In this document: positions 7,780-16,397 of the stretch, one piece after another
Numbering within the stretch: position 1 is the stretch's first letter
Layout: each line of letters starts with the position of its first letter
From: Bacteroidales bacterium
GTDB lineage: Bacteria; Bacteroidota; Bacteroidia; Bacteroidales; TTA-H9
Assembly: GCA_030656615.1 (NCBI GenBank)
Contig: JAUSOY010000085.1
Span: 1-37,319, forward strand
DNA length: 37,319 nt
Direction: 5' to 3'
Notes under the pieces: generated by a model
The model's input: the letters and a program-made list of their open reading frames with translations, nothing else
The model's database searches: none
Told to the model about the DNA's origin: nothing
Program-made: the position numbers and the translations under genes

Positions 7780-9504
7780 ATGGCTACAAATATTTATCAT
7801 CGTCTTTCCATTACCACTGTTGTCCTGTTGATTCCTTTTCTTGTCTATTCTCAGGATCTCATTCAAAATGCTCAAGTCCACGGAAATTTTCAATCCGATG
7901 GACAATACTATTTAAATGACAGCAAGCTGGGTATATCAAACGAATCATTGAATGGTAAACGTTTTGCCTCCAATAGTTTCCTTAACGTTAACTATACCAA
8001 CGATAAGTTTTCGGCTGGTATGCGTTACGAAGCATTTCTAGGTCCAATGGTCGGATTCACACCCGATTATGAAGGAAATGGCGTTCCTTATTGGTATCTC
8101 AATTACTCTCTCGATAAACTCGATATCACTGCAGGGCACTATTATGAACAGTTTGGTAGTGGTATGATTTTAAGAACCTATGAAGAATGGGCCTTAGGTT
8201 ATGACAACTCACTCAATGGAATCCGATTAAAATATAACCCATTTAAAGGGGTTTATCTGAAAGCCTTAGTAGGTTACCAACGCGATCGTTGGGTTTCGTA
8301 TGATGGCGAAAACAGAGGTCTTGTGAGAGGGACAGACGCCGAAATTATGTTGAATGATTTATTGGATTTCGAATCGTCAACAGTTATCAGCTTTGGTGGA
8401 TCCTTTGTTTCGAAATACGAAAAAATGGAGCCTAAAATCCTTATCCGACCAATCGATGATCAAGGCTCATTTGAAAAATATGAGTACCAGTTGCCGGAGA
8501 ATGTCGCTGCATGGGCAGGCCGATTTAATATCACCCGTTCAGGATGGAATCTCATGTCTGAATATGCTTATAAACTGAACAATCCATCAGCCCTTAATAA
8601 TTACATTTATAAAAACGGGCAGGGTTTGTATTCCGTTTTAAGTTATTCCCAAAAAGGATTCGGAGCTCAGATTTCGGCTAAAAGGATTGATAATATGGGA
8701 TTTAAATCCCGTAATTCTGAAAAAGAAAATGTGCTCGATATCAATTTTCTTCCCCCTCTGACCCTACAGCATCATTATAGTTTCGCCACCATGTACCCTT
8801 ATGCTACCCAACCCAATGGAGAAATGGCTTTACAGGGGCAGATAGAATATACTATGGCACGGAATACAACGCTGGGTGGAGCTTATGGAACAACGCTCGG
8901 TATAAGTTACTCAAGAGTTAATTCCATTAAAAAGGAAAATATAGCACCGGGTATCCCGATCGATTCTACCGGAACACTTGGTTATTCCTCCCCTTTCTTC
9001 AGTTTTGGTGATGATTTATATTATGAAGATTTGAATATTCAAATCAATAAAAAGATTTCGTCGAAACTAAAAACCATATTTGCTTATTATTATCAGGTCT
9101 ATAATAAAGATGTAGTTCAAGGGTATGTAAATCAGTATGGATTGGTATATTCTCACATCGCTGTTGCTGATATGACTTATAAACTTAGTAAAACTGACGC
9201 CATCCGTTTAGAGATGCAATTACTCTTTACCGAGCAGGATAAAGGAAATTGGGCTGGTATTACCGCAGAATACAGCATTGCTCCAAGTTGGTTTTTCAGT
9301 ATATCTGACGAGTATAATTATGGAAACAAACTTGATGACCATAAACTCCACTATTATAATGCAGCCGTTGGTTATACACAAGGCACTACCCGCATTGCTC
9401 TGAGCGCCGGAAGACAACGGGAAGGGCTCTTATGTGTTGGTGGCGTTTGTCGCTTCGTTCCTGCCTCCAATGGAATTACACTTACGGTTACAAGTAGTTT
9501 CTAG
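7780..9504 (+). CDS. DUF6029-type outer-membrane beta-barrel protein
   Basis: A secreted protein of about 574 residues that begins with a signal peptide (MATNIYHRLSITTVVLLIP..., ending near VYSQ). The body is rich in alternating aromatic and polar residues, with many Y/G strands and a terminal phenylalanine (TLTVTSSF), as in outer-membrane beta barrels. I recognise it as the DUF6029-like protein that accompanies Omp28 and DsbD genes in Bacteroidota; its function is unknown. I chose the ATG at 7780, four bases after the previous stop. A GTG at 7756 would add eight residues before the signal peptide and overlap the upstream gene. A pair of cysteines near the C-terminus (CVGGVC) could be a redox-sensitive disulfide and would fit the operon. 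Confidence 0.7.
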   Translation: MATNIYHRLSITTVVLLIPFLVYSQDLIQNAQVHGNFQSDGQYYLNDSKLGISNESLNGKRFASNSFLNVNYTNDKFSAGMRYEAFLGPMVGFTPDYEGNGVPYWYLNYSLDKLDITAGHYYEQFGSGMILRTYEEWALGYDNSLNGIRLKYNPFKGVYLKALVGYQRDRWVSYDGENRGLVRGTDAEIMLNDLLDFESSTVISFGGSFVSKYEKMEPKILIRPIDDQGSFEKYEYQLPENVAAWAGRFNITRSGWNLMSEYAYKLNNPSALNNYIYKNGQGLYSVLSYSQKGFGAQISAKRIDNMGFKSRNSEKENVLDINFLPPLTLQHHYSFATMYPYATQPNGEMALQGQIEYTMARNTTLGGAYGTTLGISYSRVNSIKKENIAPGIPIDSTGTLGYSSPFFSFGDDLYYEDLNIQINKKISSKLKTIFAYYYQVYNKDVVQGYVNQYGLVYSHIAVADMTYKLSKTDAIRLEMQLLFTEQDKGNWAGITAEYSIAPSWFFSISDEYNYGNKLDDHKLHYYNAAVGYTQGTTRIALSAGRQREGLLCVGGVCRFVPASNGITLTVTSSF

Positions 9505-9525
9505 AAAAAATTCAATAGTAAAGTC

Positions 9526-10401
9526 ATGAAGAAAAGCATACATATTTTAATAGGACTGTTAATCGGAACGCTAATTATTTCATGCGATAAAGTCAACGAA
9601 CCTTATCTCGAATATTTGGGGACTACGTACGATACATTAAGCGGGAATGATACCTTGCCTATGCAAATGGTTCTGATCGAAGATTTTACGGGCCATAAAT
9701 GTGTTAATTGTCCTGAAGCCGCCGTTTTGGCTCAAAATATTCAGCTTGCATCGAATAATCGAGTAATAATCATGTCGATTCACGCCGGATATTTTGCCGT
9801 ACCAGACCAAACAGGTAATTATACAGCCGATTTCCGGTGTAGCGAAAGTGAAAGCCTGTATACTCATTTTGGAATATCATCAAATCCTACCGGTTTAATA
9901 AACCGAACGACTTATTTAGGAAAACGCGTCCTCAAACCGGATGTATGGCAAAATGCAGTTAATACTCAATTATCACAAAGTCCGCGCTTCGACATTCGGA
10001 TCAATAATACGTATAATACAGCCAATCGTCAACTAAGCTCTGTGGTAAAGGTAAAATCACTCACCGATAATGCCGGTGAATACAAATTATGTTTGTATAT
10101 TGTTGAAAATAACATTATTGCACCACAAAAAAATAATATTCCGGCAATAGGTACCACGCCTGATATCTTAAATTACGTTCACAAACATATTCTCAGAGGT
10201 TCATTAAATGGTACTTGGGGAGAATCAATCTATACCGAAAACCCTGTAATTCAAGGCGATGTCTTTGAAAAAACAATTTCCTACACGGTATCAGAAAACT
10301 GGGTTGCAGACAATTGCAGTATCATCGCTTTTGTATACAGAAATGATGAAGGAACAGAGAAGGAAGCCATTATTCAGGTTGCAGAAAAACACCTGAAATA
10401 A
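9526..10401 (+). CDS. Omp28-related outer-membrane lipoprotein with CxxC motif
   Basis: A 291-residue lipoprotein. The signal peptide ends in a lipobox with the lipidated cysteine at C20 (LIISC). A thioredoxin-like segment follows with EDFTGHKCVNCPEA, whose cysteines are C59 and C62. This is the hallmark of the Omp28 family first described in Porphyromonas gingivalis. The EDFTGHKCVNC motif closely matches the C-terminal thioredoxin domain of the DsbD encoded next door (FTGHGCVNC), so both share a redox fold. It is 21 bp downstream of the DUF6029-type gene and 14 bp upstream of dsbD. The protein probably receives electrons from DsbD or the TlpA-like protein and acts on outer-membrane or surface substrates; the substrate is unknown. 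Confidence 0.85.
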   Translation: MKKSIHILIGLLIGTLIISCDKVNEPYLEYLGTTYDTLSGNDTLPMQMVLIEDFTGHKCVNCPEAAVLAQNIQLASNNRVIIMSIHAGYFAVPDQTGNYTADFRCSESESLYTHFGISSNPTGLINRTTYLGKRVLKPDVWQNAVNTQLSQSPRFDIRINNTYNTANRQLSSVVKVKSLTDNAGEYKLCLYIVENNIIAPQKNNIPAIGTTPDILNYVHKHILRGSLNGTWGESIYTENPVIQGDVFEKTISYTVSENWVADNCSIIAFVYRNDEGTEKEAIIQVAEKHLK

Positions 10402-10415
10402 TATTTTAAAATCGT

Positions 10416-12491
10416 ATGAATAAAATTATCAAACACTTAGTCTTATTTTTATTATCGGTTATTGTTTTTCCCATTTTTGGGCAAATTCATGAACCAGTAA
10501 AGTGGAGTTTCACTCAGCAGGATTTGGGGAACGATGAAGTTATGCTGGTTATGACAGCGAAAATGGCTAAAGGATGGCATCTATACTCTCAGTTTATCCC
10601 TGAAGGCGGTCCCATCCCTACCAGTTTTCAAATCGAAAAAAATAAAAACTATATCGCCATTGGTAAGGTTTCTGAGCCAAAACCAATTACTCAGTTCGAT
10701 AAGAACTTTAATATGGATCTTCAGTATTTTAATTTGAAAGCTGATTTTAAGCAGAAAATTAAAAAGAACACCGATAAAACCTTTAAGGTGAAAGGCACGC
10801 TTGAATTTATGACTTGCGATGACGAGAAGTGCCTGCCCCCCGATTATGTTGATTTCGAATTTGTTATCAAAGGGAATGATGATGGAACTACCGCGGTAAA
10901 TACGGTACCCATTGCCTCATCTTCTGATACTTCATCAAAACCTTCCATCGTTGTTGAACAACTTAATGTTGAAGCATTAACTTCTGAACGCGATACGATC
11001 GGTGATGAAAAAACATCAGAAGAAACCACCGGCGAAAACAATAATCTATGGGCTTTTTTCCTGGCAGCCATTTTAGGTGGATTTATTGCTATTCTTACAC
11101 CCTGTGTTTTTCCAATGATACCAATGACTGTAAGCTTTTTTATGAATGATGGAAAAAGCAAAGCCTTAGCAAAACTGAACGCCGTTTTTTATGGTTTGTC
11201 CATCATTGCAATTTATACTTTAATCGGTACTTTGGTTGCTGTAACTTTAGGAGCTGATTTCGCCAATTTTCTAAGTACCCACTGGATTCCAAATGTTTTC
11301 TTCTTTCTGATATTTCTTGTTTTTGCAGCTTCTTTCTTTGGAGCATTTGAAATGACTCTTCCTTCGTGGATGATTACTAAAACGGATCAAAAAGCAGATA
11401 AAGGTGGATTTATTGGTTCATTTTTTATGGCTTTTACCTTGGTGCTGGTATCGTTTTCGTGCACCGCACCCATCGTCGGGACAATTCTGGTAGCATCTGC
11501 TGGTGGTGAAATTTTAAAACCCATCATTGGTATGCTAGGCTTTTCTCTGGCATTCGCACTGCCCTTTACCCTTTTTGCTCTTTTCCCATCATGGCTTAAT
11601 TCATTACCGAAATCAGGTGGTTGGTTAAATTCAGTCAAAGTAGTCCTGGGCTTTATCGAAGTTGCCTTAGGTCTTAAATTCCTGAGCATTGCAGATCAAA
11701 CTTACCATTGGGGAATCCTCGATCGGGAGATTTATCTGGCATCATGGATAATCATCTTTACATTATTAGGATTTTATCTTCTCGGAAAAATTAAGTTTAA
11801 ACACGATTCAGACGTAAAACATATTGGTATTTTCCGCTTATCTCTGGTCATTATTACCTTCACGTTTGTAATGTACATGATTCCCGGAATGTGGGGTGCC
11901 CCGCTGAAAGCATTGTCAGGATACCTGCCACCGCAAACCACTCAGGATTTTGATATCAGTGAAATCGTTCGTAAAAATGCGGGTGTTAACACAGCAGTTA
12001 CCCCAGAATCTACCTGTATTGAACCAAAATATGGCGATTTTCTTCACTTGCCACATGGTCTTGAAGGTTATTTTGAATACGAACAAGCCCTTGTATGTGC
12101 AAAAAAACTTAACAAACCGCTCTTTATCGACTTTACCGGCCACGGATGTGTAAACTGCCGCGAAATGGAAGCCAGGGTTTGGTCACATCCTGAAGTCTTA
12201 CGAAGATTACGTGATAATTTCGTTGTTGTTGCACTTTATGTCGATGACAAAAAAGAACTACCGGAAAGTGGCTGGATCGTTTCGAGTTATGATGGAAAAA
12301 CAAAGAAAACCATTGGGCAGATTAACGCGAATTTTCAAATAACCCGATTCAACAATAATGCACAGCCATACTACGTTTTATTGGACACTAACGGCGATCT
12401 TTTAGTGCCACCAAAAGCATACGATCTTAATATTGATACATTTATAAAATTCTTGGATTCAGGAATCGAAGCCTTTAAAGCCGGAAACTAA
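10416..12491 (+). CDS. dsbD: Thiol:disulfide interchange protein DsbD
   Basis: A full three-domain DsbD of 691 residues. A signal peptide (1-22) is followed by a periplasmic alpha domain with C134 and C139 (MTCDDEKCLPP). The membrane beta domain has eight or so helices (about 211-500) with the conserved TPCVFPMIPM (C230) and SFSCTAP (C349) cysteines. A C-terminal thioredoxin-like gamma domain carries CVNC at 578-581. DsbD carries electrons from cytoplasmic thioredoxin across the membrane, in the order beta, gamma, alpha. As last gene of the operon it would feed the TlpA-like and Omp28-type proteins. A strong terminator lies about 40 bp downstream. All expected cysteines are present, so the enzyme should be functional. 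Confidence 0.93.
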   Translation: MNKIIKHLVLFLLSVIVFPIFGQIHEPVKWSFTQQDLGNDEVMLVMTAKMAKGWHLYSQFIPEGGPIPTSFQIEKNKNYIAIGKVSEPKPITQFDKNFNMDLQYFNLKADFKQKIKKNTDKTFKVKGTLEFMTCDDEKCLPPDYVDFEFVIKGNDDGTTAVNTVPIASSSDTSSKPSIVVEQLNVEALTSERDTIGDEKTSEETTGENNNLWAFFLAAILGGFIAILTPCVFPMIPMTVSFFMNDGKSKALAKLNAVFYGLSIIAIYTLIGTLVAVTLGADFANFLSTHWIPNVFFFLIFLVFAASFFGAFEMTLPSWMITKTDQKADKGGFIGSFFMAFTLVLVSFSCTAPIVGTILVASAGGEILKPIIGMLGFSLAFALPFTLFALFPSWLNSLPKSGGWLNSVKVVLGFIEVALGLKFLSIADQTYHWGILDREIYLASWIIIFTLLGFYLLGKIKFKHDSDVKHIGIFRLSLVIITFTFVMYMIPGMWGAPLKALSGYLPPQTTQDFDISEIVRKNAGVNTAVTPESTCIEPKYGDFLHLPHGLEGYFEYEQALVCAKKLNKPLFIDFTGHGCVNCREMEARVWSHPEVLRRLRDNFVVVALYVDDKKELPESGWIVSSYDGKTKKTIGQINANFQITRFNNNAQPYYVLLDTNGDLLVPPKAYDLNIDTFIKFLDSGIEAFKAGN

Positions 12492-12530
12492 CCTATTGTC
12501 TGTTTTATAAAAATAAAAGGTCTGAATCAT

Positions 12531-12563
12531 GAGAGCTCCACCGGGGAGCTCTCATTTTTATTT
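12531..12563 (+). terminator. Terminator of the thiol-redox operon
   Basis: A near-perfect hairpin GAGAGCTCC-(ACCG)-GGGAGCTCTC at 12531-12553 is followed by ATTTTTATTT. It closes the dsbD transcript. An ATG at 12529 inside this hairpin is therefore not a credible start for the next gene. Confidence 0.85.
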
Positions 12564-12579
12564 CATAAAAAGCAATCAG

Positions 12580-12587
12580 TATCTTCG
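12580..12587 (+). promoter_or_regulatory. Promoter -7 box of the EamA gene
   Basis: TATCTTCG is one base off TAnnTTTG. It places the transcript start near 12592, after the terminator and about 15 bp before the ATG at 12607. This supports the shorter start. Confidence 0.45.
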
Positions 12588-12606
12588 CACCCTAAAAACA
12601 CAACCC

Positions 12607-13500
12607 ATGACCAAGAGCCAGGCCAATTCTCTGATGCTTTTTACCGCGATGATTTGGGGATTCGCCTTTGTTGCCCAAAGAGCAGGCATGGAGCATCTCG
12701 GACCTTTTGCATTTACTTCCATCCGTTTTGCTCTGGGAAGTATTTCGCTAATATTGGTTGCTTATATAATTTCCCGAATTCAAAAAAAATCGTTCATTTT
12801 TGAAAAGAAAATATTCATTCATGCGGCTATGGCTGGAAGCGTATTATTTTTGGGTGCTGTATTTCAACAATGGGGACTGGTGTATACAACAGCCGGAAAA
12901 GGAGGTTTTATTACTGGATTGTATGTAATCTTTGTCCCGATACTCGGAATTTTTTCGGGTTATAAAACCGGCCCGAGGGTATGGGCGGGAATTATACTTG
13001 CTCTTGTTGGAATGTATTTATTAAGTATCAAATCAGGTTTTACAGTCGAAATTGGTGACTTATTAATCCTTTTTAGTGCCTTTTTCTGGGCTCTGCATTT
13101 AATTATCATAGCTAAGATTTCTCCTTTGTATGACAGCTTCAAAATATCTTCTTTACAATTTGCAGTAGTTGCTATCCTAAGTGGTATTATAACCATTTTT
13201 GCGGAAGCCGAACAAACCACCACTCAAAACATCTATAATGCCGGAATCCCAATATTGTATGGTGGATTGGTATCCGTTGGTATTGCATATACACTGCAGG
13301 TTGTTGCCCAAAAACATGCGCATCCGTCATATGTCTCCATTCTACTCAGTTTTGAAAGTGTTTTCGCTGTAATCGGTGGGTGGCTCATACTTAATGAATC
13401 CTTTACCGTTCGCGATTTATCCGGTTGTGGGCTTATGCTGGCCGGAATTCTGGTTGCGCAAAGCGCCGATATCATGATACCCGATGCAGATATAAAATAA
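12607..13500 (+). CDS. EamA/DMT-family transporter
   Basis: An inner-membrane protein of about 297 residues with ten predicted helices arranged as two EamA repeats. The first opens with LMLFTAMIWGFAFVAQRAG and includes PFAFTSIRFALG; the second starts near ILFSAFFWALHLIII and ends ILVAQSADIM. DMT proteins usually export metabolites such as amino acids or nucleobases; the substrate cannot be told from sequence. I chose ATG 12607. The longer frame from 12529 starts inside the preceding terminator and would add 26 non-conserved residues in front of the first helix. The gene is monocistronic, convergent with the antiporter gene downstream. Confidence 0.87.
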   Translation: MTKSQANSLMLFTAMIWGFAFVAQRAGMEHLGPFAFTSIRFALGSISLILVAYIISRIQKKSFIFEKKIFIHAAMAGSVLFLGAVFQQWGLVYTTAGKGGFITGLYVIFVPILGIFSGYKTGPRVWAGIILALVGMYLLSIKSGFTVEIGDLLILFSAFFWALHLIIIAKISPLYDSFKISSLQFAVVAILSGIITIFAEAEQTTTQNIYNAGIPILYGGLVSVGIAYTLQVVAQKHAHPSYVSILLSFESVFAVIGGWLILNESFTVRDLSGCGLMLAGILVAQSADIMIPDADIK

Positions 13501-13561
13501 ACCAGGGCTGTTATTAAAAAATCACTGAAAAAGGGCACTGAAAAAGTTAACAGCCACTGGT
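13501..13561. terminator. Inverted repeat between convergent genes, probable bidirectional terminator
   Basis: The arms ACCAGGGCTGTTA and TAACAGCCACTGGT pair over about 13 bp with one bulge, closing a loop that contains the direct repeat CACTGAAAAAG twice. It lies exactly between two genes that converge. No strong T tract follows on either strand, so a rho-independent role is likely but not certain. Confidence 0.5.
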
Positions 13562-13576
13562 TCATATTATTGTAAC

Positions 13577-14872
13577 TCAGGAAGCTGGTTTTAAAAGCAC
13601 TGGTACATTCGTATTATTATTTTTGTGCGGGGGATGCGGATGCCAGCCAGCCACTCCCAACAATAAAGCAAATCCAACGATATACGCCAGTATCACATGC
13701 CAACCCGATTTAACATATAAAACAACCGAACGGGCCTGAGGAAACAAATTTGTTAAAGCCACGCCTGCTGAAGACCCAAACCATATCATCGAACCACCAA
13801 ATCCAACAGCGTAGGCTAAAACGCCCCAGTCATAACCCCCTTGTTCGAGACATAATTTAGTAAGTGGTATATTATCAAAAACAGCACTGACAAAACCAAG
13901 TGAAAATGCAGATTGCCAGGAAGCAGCCGGAAGGTCCTCTACTGGCATTAGAGATGCCGTAGTAACAAGGGCTACTAAAAAGGTTGTGCCTCTCCAGCTA
14001 TGCTTTAATTCAAACCATGGCGTGCTACTTATAAATGAACCCAGTAAAATTACGACCCATACACCCAGGGCGGGGAATTCGAAATAATAATTCGTAAAGA
14101 TTGCTCCAGCCAAAATGGCTGCAACAACCAACAATCGTTTATGATCTATCAGAATACCTGGTGTTGAGTCTTTTGTAATACGCTGATATTTGTCTTGTTG
14201 TACCGCACCTATAATACCAAATACCAAGAAAGCTCCAATACTGGCAATAAATGCTGGAACTACCCATAAGGGATTTACTCCATCGATCCACATTAAAGTA
14301 GTGGTGGTATCTCCAACAACGCTACCAGCGCCGCCAGCATTACTGGCTGCTATAATCGCAGCAATATAACCGATATGTACTTTGCCTTTAAACACAACAA
14401 AAGCTACTGTGCCACCAATCATTGCGGCAGCGATATTATCTAAAAACGAGCTAAGAATCATGATAAGTAATAAGAGAACAAAGCCACCTTTCCAGTCATT
14501 CGGGAGATAACGTGGCATAAGCTCCGGAATGCGTGACAATTCGAAATGCTTGGCTAAAATCCCAAATCCAAATAACAAACCGGCCAGATTTAGTAAGATT
14601 CGCCACTCTCCTTCACGGACTCCCGTGCCAATGATATGCTCTACCAACGAAAAATCAGGAGAAAAAATCCATTTGAATAATAATACTGCCACTAATCCTG
14701 CCAGGGCAACATACATGGTTTTATGATGAAATACTGCTACACCTATCAGTGTTAATGCAAATAAAATAAATTCGAGCCGAATACCAGCAATATGAGGCAT
14801 GGCATACGATTCTGCGGCCATTAAGGGCATCGCAATTAAAGGCATAAGAAATGCTAAAAAAATCTTTTTCAT
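13577..14872 (-). CDS. NhaD/ArsB-type ion antiporter (IT superfamily)
   Basis: A 431-residue polytopic inner-membrane protein with about twelve helices and an N-terminal signal-like segment (LAFLMPLIAMPLMAA). The conserved SSFLDNIAAAMIGGTVAF segment and ASNAGGAGSVVGDTTTTLMWI resemble the ion-binding regions of NhaD-type Na+/H+ antiporters and ArsB/citrate carriers of the ion-transporter superfamily. A second inverted copy, SAVFDNIPLTKLCL and FGGSMIWFGSSAGVALTN, lies in the C-terminal half, as expected for the two-fold repeat. Na+/H+ exchange is the best guess. Annotation pipelines often call this family citrate transporter, but there are no citrate genes nearby. It is a single-gene unit. Confidence 0.75.
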   Translation of the reverse strand: MKKIFLAFLMPLIAMPLMAAESYAMPHIAGIRLEFILFALTLIGVAVFHHKTMYVALAGLVAVLLFKWIFSPDFSLVEHIIGTGVREGEWRILLNLAGLLFGFGILAKHFELSRIPELMPRYLPNDWKGGFVLLLLIMILSSFLDNIAAAMIGGTVAFVVFKGKVHIGYIAAIIAASNAGGAGSVVGDTTTTLMWIDGVNPLWVVPAFIASIGAFLVFGIIGAVQQDKYQRITKDSTPGILIDHKRLLVVAAILAGAIFTNYYFEFPALGVWVVILLGSFISSTPWFELKHSWRGTTFLVALVTTASLMPVEDLPAASWQSAFSLGFVSAVFDNIPLTKLCLEQGGYDWGVLAYAVGFGGSMIWFGSSAGVALTNLFPQARSVVLYVKSGWHVILAYIVGFALLLGVAGWHPHPPHKNNNTNVPVLLKPAS

Positions 14873-14924
14873 AAATTAAGTTTTAAAAATTGAGATCAGA
14901 AAAAATAACACAACGACCTCATTT

Positions 14925-15311
14925 CTATGTTCTTAATTTACACAAATACAAATAACTCAAATGAAGTTTTAAATAATGGGTATGACATTCTGGGAGATAC
15001 TCCGAAGAAACTATAATATCTTTTGATATAAAATACTGTGCGGAATTCCTTTTCTCTGTCCGCCATTTACGAATTTTACCGACAGGCTTTTTGGATTGTT
15101 CCGTATTAATTCCTTGATACAATTGAAAGCAGTCCGTACTTTCGAAATATACTGGGATATCAGCATAATCATTTCGCACACCGGATATTGCAAAATTCCG
15201 ATGTACTTCAGACCCTGGAGAAAAAACATCCTCTGAACATGCTAGCATGCATGTAAATACAAGTAGTCCTGCATATACAATAATGAAGATCCGCTTTACC
15301 AAGATTTCCAT
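14925..15311 (-). CDS. Small putative lipoprotein, unrecognised
   Basis: A 128-residue frame that begins with a basic n-region, a hydrophobic helix and a lipobox-like MLACS (cysteine near residue 25), so it should be exported and lipidated. The remainder (SEDVFSPGSEVHRNF..., ending in YLKLHLSYLYLCKLRT) matches no family I know. Three cysteines occur in the mature part. A promoter box (TACGTTTG on the minus strand, 15334-15341) sits just upstream, which argues that the gene is real. The last third shows odd composition and could be a frame-shifted tail. It could also be a decayed remnant. Confidence 0.5.
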   Translation of the reverse strand: MEILVKRIFIIVYAGLLVFTCMLACSEDVFSPGSEVHRNFAISGVRNDYADIPVYFESTDCFQLYQGINTEQSKKPVGKIRKWRTEKRNSAQYFISKDIIVSSEYLPECHTHYLKLHLSYLYLCKLRT

Positions 15312-15333
15312 TTTGCCATTAATAAATTTGGCA

Positions 15334-15341
15334 CAAACGTA
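15334..15341 (-). promoter_or_regulatory. Promoter -7 box of the small lipoprotein gene
   Basis: The minus strand reads TACGTTTG, a match to TAnnTTTG, and lies 23 bp before the start codon at 15311. A weak ATTG is found about 22 bp further upstream. Confidence 0.45.
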
Positions 15342-15407
15342 GAGAAATATTTGAATGCATTTTCAATCTGAATCATTCCGGACAAAATTATTCCTAATCC
15401 CGCTAGT

Positions 15408-15442
15408 TTTGAATAAAGACTGTCTGTTCTTTATTATCTTTG
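15408..15442 (+). promoter_or_regulatory. Promoter of the hydroxyproline dehydratase operon
   Basis: TTTG at 15408-15411 and TATCTTTG at 15435-15442 with a 23-bp spacer, slightly longer than usual. The predicted transcript starts near 15447 and carries a leader of about 150 nt, which includes a 24-codon frame (15460-15534) ending TGGATGCTCTAA. Confidence 0.5.
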
Positions 15443-15595
15443 TTTCATACTTCACTCGTATGAAAATAGCATCGGTAATATCAAATCTATACCATAACAA
15501 CGGCAAAGGCCTGTTTGCATGCTGGATGCTCTAAGCAATTCAAATTTCCGTTTTCTCTTTCTGCTTATTCCTTTACTGACTAATTATTTTCTCAT

Positions 15596-16387
15596 ATGAA
15601 AGGTTTGATTTTCGATATCCGACGGTTTACTATTCACGATGGACCAGGTATTCGTACCACGATATTTTTCAAGGGATGCCCACTGAGGTGTATCTGGTGT
15701 CATAATCCTGAAAGTCAGCGTCCTGAAATAGAAGCCATAGAAACTGAAACACGACTCGACGGTCGCGAATTCAAAAAGAAATTATCGGTTGGGCAGTTGA
15801 TGACAGTGGAAGAGGTATTTAAAGAAATAAAAAAGGACCGAATTTTTAGTGAAGAAAGTCATGGGGGAGTCACATTTAGTGGCGGAGAACCAATGATGCA
15901 AATTGTTTTTCTAAAAAATCTACTCGAACGATGTGTTGCCGAAGGAATTCACACGACCGTAGATACTTGTGGATACGCAACACCAGAAAACTATACGGAT
16001 ATTGCGGCTCAAACCAACCTTTTTCTGTACGATTTAAAACAAATGGATGATCAATTACATCGTAAAATCACAGGAAAAAGCAATGCCATTATTCTCGATA
16101 ACCTGAAAACACTAGCAAGTCTGGGAAAAGAAATTGTTATTCGATTTCCATTTATCCCGGGCTTAACTTCAGGCACCGAAAATGTGAAGGCAATGATTCA
16201 GTTTATAAAAAAACTTCCGGGCGATCTACCGTCTGTACAAATATTACCCTATCATTCACTCGCTAATAATAAATATGAAAGACTTCAGATGTTAAATGAA
16301 ATACGTAATATCCCCGAAGTTGATCAGGAGGACCTATTAAGAACGCAAAAACTATTTCGTAAAGCTGGCATCAGCATCCTCTCTTAA
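15596..16387 (+). CDS. Glycyl radical enzyme activase (radical SAM), short form lacking the ferredoxin insert
   Basis: A 263-residue radical SAM protein. The CxxxCxxC cluster motif is C28/C32/C35 (GCPLRCIWCHNPESQ), preceded by DIRRFTIHDGPGIRTTIFFKG, the classic start of PflA-type activases. SGGEPMMQ (about 99-106) is the SAM-contacting motif. It generates the glycyl radical on its partner enzyme, encoded 10 bp downstream. Activases of non-PFL enzymes usually carry an insert of two extra cysteine-rich clusters after the first motif. Here that place (residues 41-80) has no cysteines at all, so only one [4Fe-4S] cluster is expected, as in pyruvate formate-lyase activase. The partner looks like HypD rather than PFL, which makes the short form noteworthy. 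Confidence 0.88.
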   Translation: MKGLIFDIRRFTIHDGPGIRTTIFFKGCPLRCIWCHNPESQRPEIEAIETETRLDGREFKKKLSVGQLMTVEEVFKEIKKDRIFSEESHGGVTFSGGEPMMQIVFLKNLLERCVAEGIHTTVDTCGYATPENYTDIAAQTNLFLYDLKQMDDQLHRKITGKSNAIILDNLKTLASLGKEIVIRFPFIPGLTSGTENVKAMIQFIKKLPGDLPSVQILPYHSLANNKYERLQMLNEIRNIPEVDQEDLLRTQKLFRKAGISILS

Positions 16388-16397
16388 AATAATACTC

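Noticed and set aside
12529-12606. N-terminal extension of the EamA transporter
   Set aside because: It lies in the terminator hairpin and before the promoter box; the conserved part starts at 12607.
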